NCBI GenBank assembly: GCA_964453075.1 | Contig: CAYVNM010000006.1 | Location: 1 to 51,911 of the forward strand | Length of the DNA: 51,911 nucleotides | DNA from: C7867-006 sp964453075 | GTDB lineage: Bacteria > Patescibacteriota > Minisyncoccia > Phycocordibacterales > DATDWN01 | Direction of reading: 5' to 3' | In this document: piece by piece, positions 49,627 to 51,911 of the stretch | Layout: each line of letters opens with the position of its first letter | Numbering within the stretch: position 1 is the stretch's first letter | Program-made: the position numbers and the translations under genes | The notes under the pieces: generated by a model | Databases searched by the model: none | The model's input: only the letters and a program-made list of their open reading frames with translations | What the model was told of the DNA's origin: nothing

Positions 49627-50574
49627 ATGAAAACTTTACCGTCTTCTATCCACATAGGAGTTCTTCGTGGAGGACCGTCTCCTGAATATGATTTATCTCT
49701 AAAAACTGGTGCAAATGTTTTGAGGCACCTGTCTCAAACCCACAAACCAATTGATATTTTTGTTTCAAAAGAAGGTAAGTGGCACATGAACGGCTTAGAG
49801 AGATCACCTGAGAGGATACTAAAAAATGTAGATGTGGTTTTTAATTCTATACATGGTGCTTATGGCGAAGATGGGAAAGTTCAAGAAATATTGAGTCACA
49901 ATGGTATTCCTTTTGTTGGTTCTGATAGATATGCTTCTGCTATATCAATGAACAGATGGATTTCTAAGCAAAAAGCAACGCAAGCAGGAATAAAAACACC
50001 AGTATCTATACTGGTAAGAAGATCTGATCAACTAATACCAAAGGCAAAGCAAATTTTTGAATCTATACCTTGTCCTTTGATGGTTAAGCCTGCAGTGGGA
50101 GGTTTTAATGTAGGTTCATATAAAGTTGAGTCTTTTAATGACTTGATCTCAGCTCTTGAAAATGTGCTGTATCTTTGTGAAGCAGCTATAGTAGAAGAAT
50201 ATATGGTTGGTAAGTTTGCTTCCTGTGATGTCATTGATAATTTTAGACAGAAAGATAATTATGTTTTACCACCTGTTGAAATTATCTCATCCGATAATAT
50301 TGTTTCTCCTGGAAATTTTAGTCCATCAGAAAAAAAAGAGATAGAGAAAGTTGCTTTATTAATACATAACAAATTAGGTTTGAAACATTATTCCAACTCT
50401 AATTTTGTCGTATCTCCAAAGAGGGGCGTTTATTTGTTAGAAGTTAATACTACACCCAGGATTGAGGAGAAGTCTTCCCTCGTAGAATCTCTTCATTCTG
50501 TTGGGGTGGAGGTTAAAGACTTTTTGCATCACTTGTTGCATATGGCCTTGTACAAGACAGGTCTGTGGATTTAG
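49627..50574 (+). CDS. ddl: D-alanine-D-alanine ligase
   Basis: The 315-residue ATP-grasp ligase makes the D-Ala-D-Ala dipeptide of peptidoglycan. It shows 'GVLRGGPSPEYDLSLKTG', 'FNSIHGAYGEDGKVQEIL', 'FVGSDRYASAISMNR', 'PLMVKPAVGGFNVGS' and 'LLEVNTTPRIEEKSSLVESL'. The last block deviates from the usual 'EVNTLPGLT', but the metal-binding Asn is kept. TATAAT (49614-49619) ends 7 nt before ATG. Confidence 0.9.
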   Translation: MKTLPSSIHIGVLRGGPSPEYDLSLKTGANVLRHLSQTHKPIDIFVSKEGKWHMNGLERSPERILKNVDVVFNSIHGAYGEDGKVQEILSHNGIPFVGSDRYASAISMNRWISKQKATQAGIKTPVSILVRRSDQLIPKAKQIFESIPCPLMVKPAVGGFNVGSYKVESFNDLISALENVLYLCEAAIVEEYMVGKFASCDVIDNFRQKDNYVLPPVEIISSDNIVSPGNFSPSEKKEIEKVALLIHNKLGLKHYSNSNFVVSPKRGVYLLEVNTTPRIEEKSSLVESLHSVGVEVKDFLHHLLHMALYKTGLWI

Positions 50575-50583
50575 TAAACGAAA

Positions 50584-50624
50584 AAGCCCACCGGGATTAA
50601 TTTGAGCTTCTCCGTGTGGACTAG
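50584..50624 (-). terminator. Terminator of the 50621 cassette
   Basis: On the minus strand GTCCACACGG pairs with CCGGTGGGC (one bulge), followed by TTTTTC. It also lies at the end of ddl. Confidence 0.65.
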
Positions 50625-50869
50625 TGTTGTTTTGCTCGCCGATGAGCGAGCACTTCGTGAGTGTAGCCACATTCTTGGGTAACATCTCCTAATAGGCCAT
50701 CTACTGGCCCGCGAAGGTTTGACGGATCACCGCAAATGTCAGAAACATCTCCAGTGATGCCGGAGACATCTCCTTCGATACCTGCGAAGTTTCCCCAGAC
50801 TCCATCGTGAAGTCCAGAGATGGTGTTCTCAACGTTGTGCTGTGGTCTTTTCTGGTGGATAGGGCGCAT
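50621..50869 (-). CDS. GC-rich cassette: short repeat protein ('GDVSGI' type)
   Basis: The 82-residue protein has a run of about seven-residue repeats in the middle: GNFAGIE, GDVSGIT, GDVSDIC, GDPSNLR, GPVDGLL, GDVTQE. This pattern suggests a small beta-solenoid-like or repeat adhesion fold. The N-terminus is basic and the C-terminus has His, Cys and Arg residues. AAAGG lies before ATG 50869, and TATAAT occurs in the upstream minus-strand DNA. Function unknown. Confidence 0.65.
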   Translation of the reverse strand: MRPIHQKRPQHNVENTISGLHDGVWGNFAGIEGDVSGITGDVSDICGDPSNLRGPVDGLLGDVTQECGYTHEVLAHRRAKQH

Positions 50870-50942
50870 GCATTTTCCTTTCCAGATTTTTGTTCTATAA
50901 AAATTATATCACGAAATAAAATAATAAAGTAAAAAAATAAAT

Positions 50943-50993
50943 GAGAAAACCCCGCGACACTTGCGAAGCGCAGGGCTTCTCATGTGCGGGGCT
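50943..50993 (-). terminator. Terminator of the 51005 cassette
   Basis: On the minus strand CCCCGCACA...TGTCGCGGGG encloses GAAGC/GCTTC and is followed by TTTTC. It is clearly related to the terminator at 51402-51450. Confidence 0.82.
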
Positions 50994-51004
50994 GGGGGGT
51001 GGTA

Positions 51005-51331
51005 CTACCAGAAGAGGATCTTGTGTGCGCAGATGATTTTGCGCAATCTTTTCCTGTAAGTCTTCTTCTCGGCCGAGGTGAGTGGAACGACCCTGAGAAG
51101 GAGTGTGTTTCTGCCAGGTGCCTTTCTGGGTTTTGACACAACCCATCCAGGCACAACCGCGTAGCTTCCGGTGTGGTTGTTGTAGGCTTGGAAGAAGATG
51201 ATGGAACCCTTTCTCACCTTCAACTCTCTCGGCGGGTCAAAGATCTGGCCATCTGTACCCGGAATCTCCAGGTATAGGCTATTCAAGTATGACTTCGGGT
51301 CATACTCGTAGATCTGAAATTTCTTGCTCAT
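51005..51331 (-). CDS. GC-rich cassette protein, unknown function
   Basis: The 108-residue protein is beta-rich and basic ('FQIYEYDPKSYLNSLYLEIPG', 'RKGSIIFFQAYNNHTG', 'LTSAEKKTYRKRLRKIICAHK' in part). The AGGAGA Shine-Dalgarno element is 11 nt before ATG. Promoter and terminator are its own. No family recognised. Confidence 0.7.
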   Translation of the reverse strand: MSKKFQIYEYDPKSYLNSLYLEIPGTDGQIFDPPRELKVRKGSIIFFQAYNNHTGSYAVVPGWVVSKPRKAPGRNTLLLRVVPLTSAEKKTYRKRLRKIICAHKILFW

Positions 51332-51356
51332 CGGTGTATGGTTCTCCTCTCGCAGT

Positions 51357-51385
51357 ACAGTACAATTAAATCAATATTTAGTCAA
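51357..51385 (-). promoter_or_regulatory. Promoter of the 51005 cassette
   Basis: On the minus strand TTGACT (51385-51380), 17-nt spacer, TACTGT (51362-51357). Confidence 0.7.
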
Positions 51386-51401
51386 AGATATTTAGGGATA
51401 T

Positions 51402-51450
51402 GAGAAAACCCCGCGACACTTGAAGCGCGGGGCTTCCTTGTGTGCGGGGT
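51402..51450 (-). terminator. Terminator of the 51461 cassette
   Basis: On the minus strand CCCCGCACAC...GTGTCGCGGGG encloses GAAGCCCCGCGCTTC and is followed by TTTTC. It is nearly the same as 50943-50993. Confidence 0.85.
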
Positions 51451-51460
51451 GGGGGCGGAG

Positions 51461-51748
51461 TTAGATCCCGCCGACGTCGATGAGACTCTCATCGAACGGC
51501 GGAAGGTCGATCTCCTCGCCGGTAGTCTCGCGGACTGCACCAGCAAAAGCGGTGTAGTGGAGGAACAGAAGTCCTTCCACGATTTCACGCGCCATCGCCT
51601 TCTGTTCGTCCGTGGGAGGGAGTGGTGGGGTAGAGAATGTTCTTCCCGTCAACATGAAGATGATGGTGGGGGAGCTTCTCTCGTCGTAGTAGAGAGTGCT
51701 CCAGACCGCCTCTTCCAGTTCCGGCGAAACGACAGGTTCGCTTGCCAT
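51461..51748 (-). CDS. GC-rich cassette: acidic protein, unknown function
   Basis: The 95-residue protein is acidic and proline-containing ('SPELEEAVWSTLYYDERSSP', 'PPTDEQKAMAREIVEGLLFL'). ATG 51748 is chosen because AAGGAGG lies 10 nt before it. The longer open frame (to 51871) would include the promoter. No family recognised. Confidence 0.75.
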   Translation of the reverse strand: MASEPVVSPELEEAVWSTLYYDERSSPTIIFMLTGRTFSTPPLPPTDEQKAMAREIVEGLLFLHYTAFAGAVRETTGEEIDLPPFDESLIDVGGI

Positions 51749-51785
51749 GTTTCGTGCCCTCCTTAGGCACAGCAATCTATTTACA

Positions 51786-51814
51786 ATTATAGCACTAATT
51801 GAGTTTATAGTCAA
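51786..51814 (-). promoter_or_regulatory. Promoter of the 51461 cassette
   Basis: On the minus strand TTGACT (51814-51809), 17-nt spacer, TATAAT (51791-51786), a near-consensus promoter. Confidence 0.88.
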
Positions 51815-51894
51815 TACTATTTTGCAATATCTGAGAGTAACTACTGATTTATGTACTTGTGAGATTAACAAAAGTTTGATAATCTAGTTTAGTT

Positions 51895-51911
51895 GGGCCC
51901 TTAGCTTAGTT
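51895..51911 (+). tRNA. Start of a tRNA gene, cut by the window edge
   Basis: GGGCCCTTAGCTTAGTT looks like an acceptor strand, positions 8-9 and the first half of a D-arm. The anticodon lies outside the window, so the identity is unknown. Confidence 0.6.

Noticed and set aside
8367..51748. Integrated prophage as the source of the GC-rich genes
   Set aside because: No capsid, terminase, tail, integrase or lysis gene was seen, and the GC-rich genes are dispersed singly among housekeeping genes on both strands.

Overview
The window looks like a chromosomal segment of a Candidatus Patescibacteria (CPR) bacterium, most likely Parcubacteria-like. The housekeeping genes are AT-rich and small: a 504-residue IF-2, a 413-residue UvrC without its C-terminal HhH part, a DnaX without its zinc module and a 51-residue bL33. 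Several DUF and Gmad2 proteins are also typical of CPR genomes. There is no rRNA, CRISPR array, recognisable transposase or phage structural gene.

Layout. 0-8 kb: tRNA-Lys, -Leu and -Cys, infB-rbfA, a DUF4446 protein, a cysteine desulfurase, an HtrA-like pseudoprotease, clpB and tRNA-Tyr. 8-22 kb: bL33, tRNA-Trp, miaA, tRNA-Leu, parB, a RelA/SpoT homologue, topA, dprA, serS, an FtsQ-like gene, dus, a probable RNase P RNA and dnaX. 22-36 kb: an accessory stretch that opens with tRNA-Gln and holds small enzymes (VOC, DUF1801, DUF6624, HD, mutarotase, nucleoside deoxyribosyltransferase-like), membrane proteins and secreted proteins. 36-50 kb: DedA, xseA-xseB, a LOG protein, a pseudouridine synthase, FKBP, tgt, uvrB, uvrA, uvrC and ddl. 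50-51.9 kb: three small GC-rich cassettes and the start of another tRNA. DNA repair (uvrABC, xseAB, dprA) and tRNA maturation (miaA, dus, tgt, a probable rnpB) are well represented.

The strongest general pattern is two styles of gene expression. The AT-rich genes are preceded by a -10 box that ends only about 6-10 nt before the start codon, so their mRNAs should be leaderless. Interspersed among them, on both strands, are 17 visibly GC-richer small genes of mostly unknown function. Most carry their own -35/-10 promoter (usually a 17-nt spacer), a 5' leader with a Shine-Dalgarno sequence and an intrinsic terminator. They look like autonomous, moron-like cassettes. Two structured RNA genes use the same layout and share a 17-nt -35 region.

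The second pattern is an abundance of palindromic and tRNA-derived structure. Two palindrome families are inserted in frame in essential genes (miaA, dus three times, dnaX, uvrC). Hairpin arrays follow tRNA-Tyr and tRNA-Leu and contain interrupted inverted copies of the tRNA 3' end. A conserved multi-stem element occurs twice (2.9 and 47.5 kb). A 105-bp element with terminal inverted repeats occurs twice, each time abutting a start codon. A covarying repeat module with a tRNA-like head lies upstream of tRNA-Gln.
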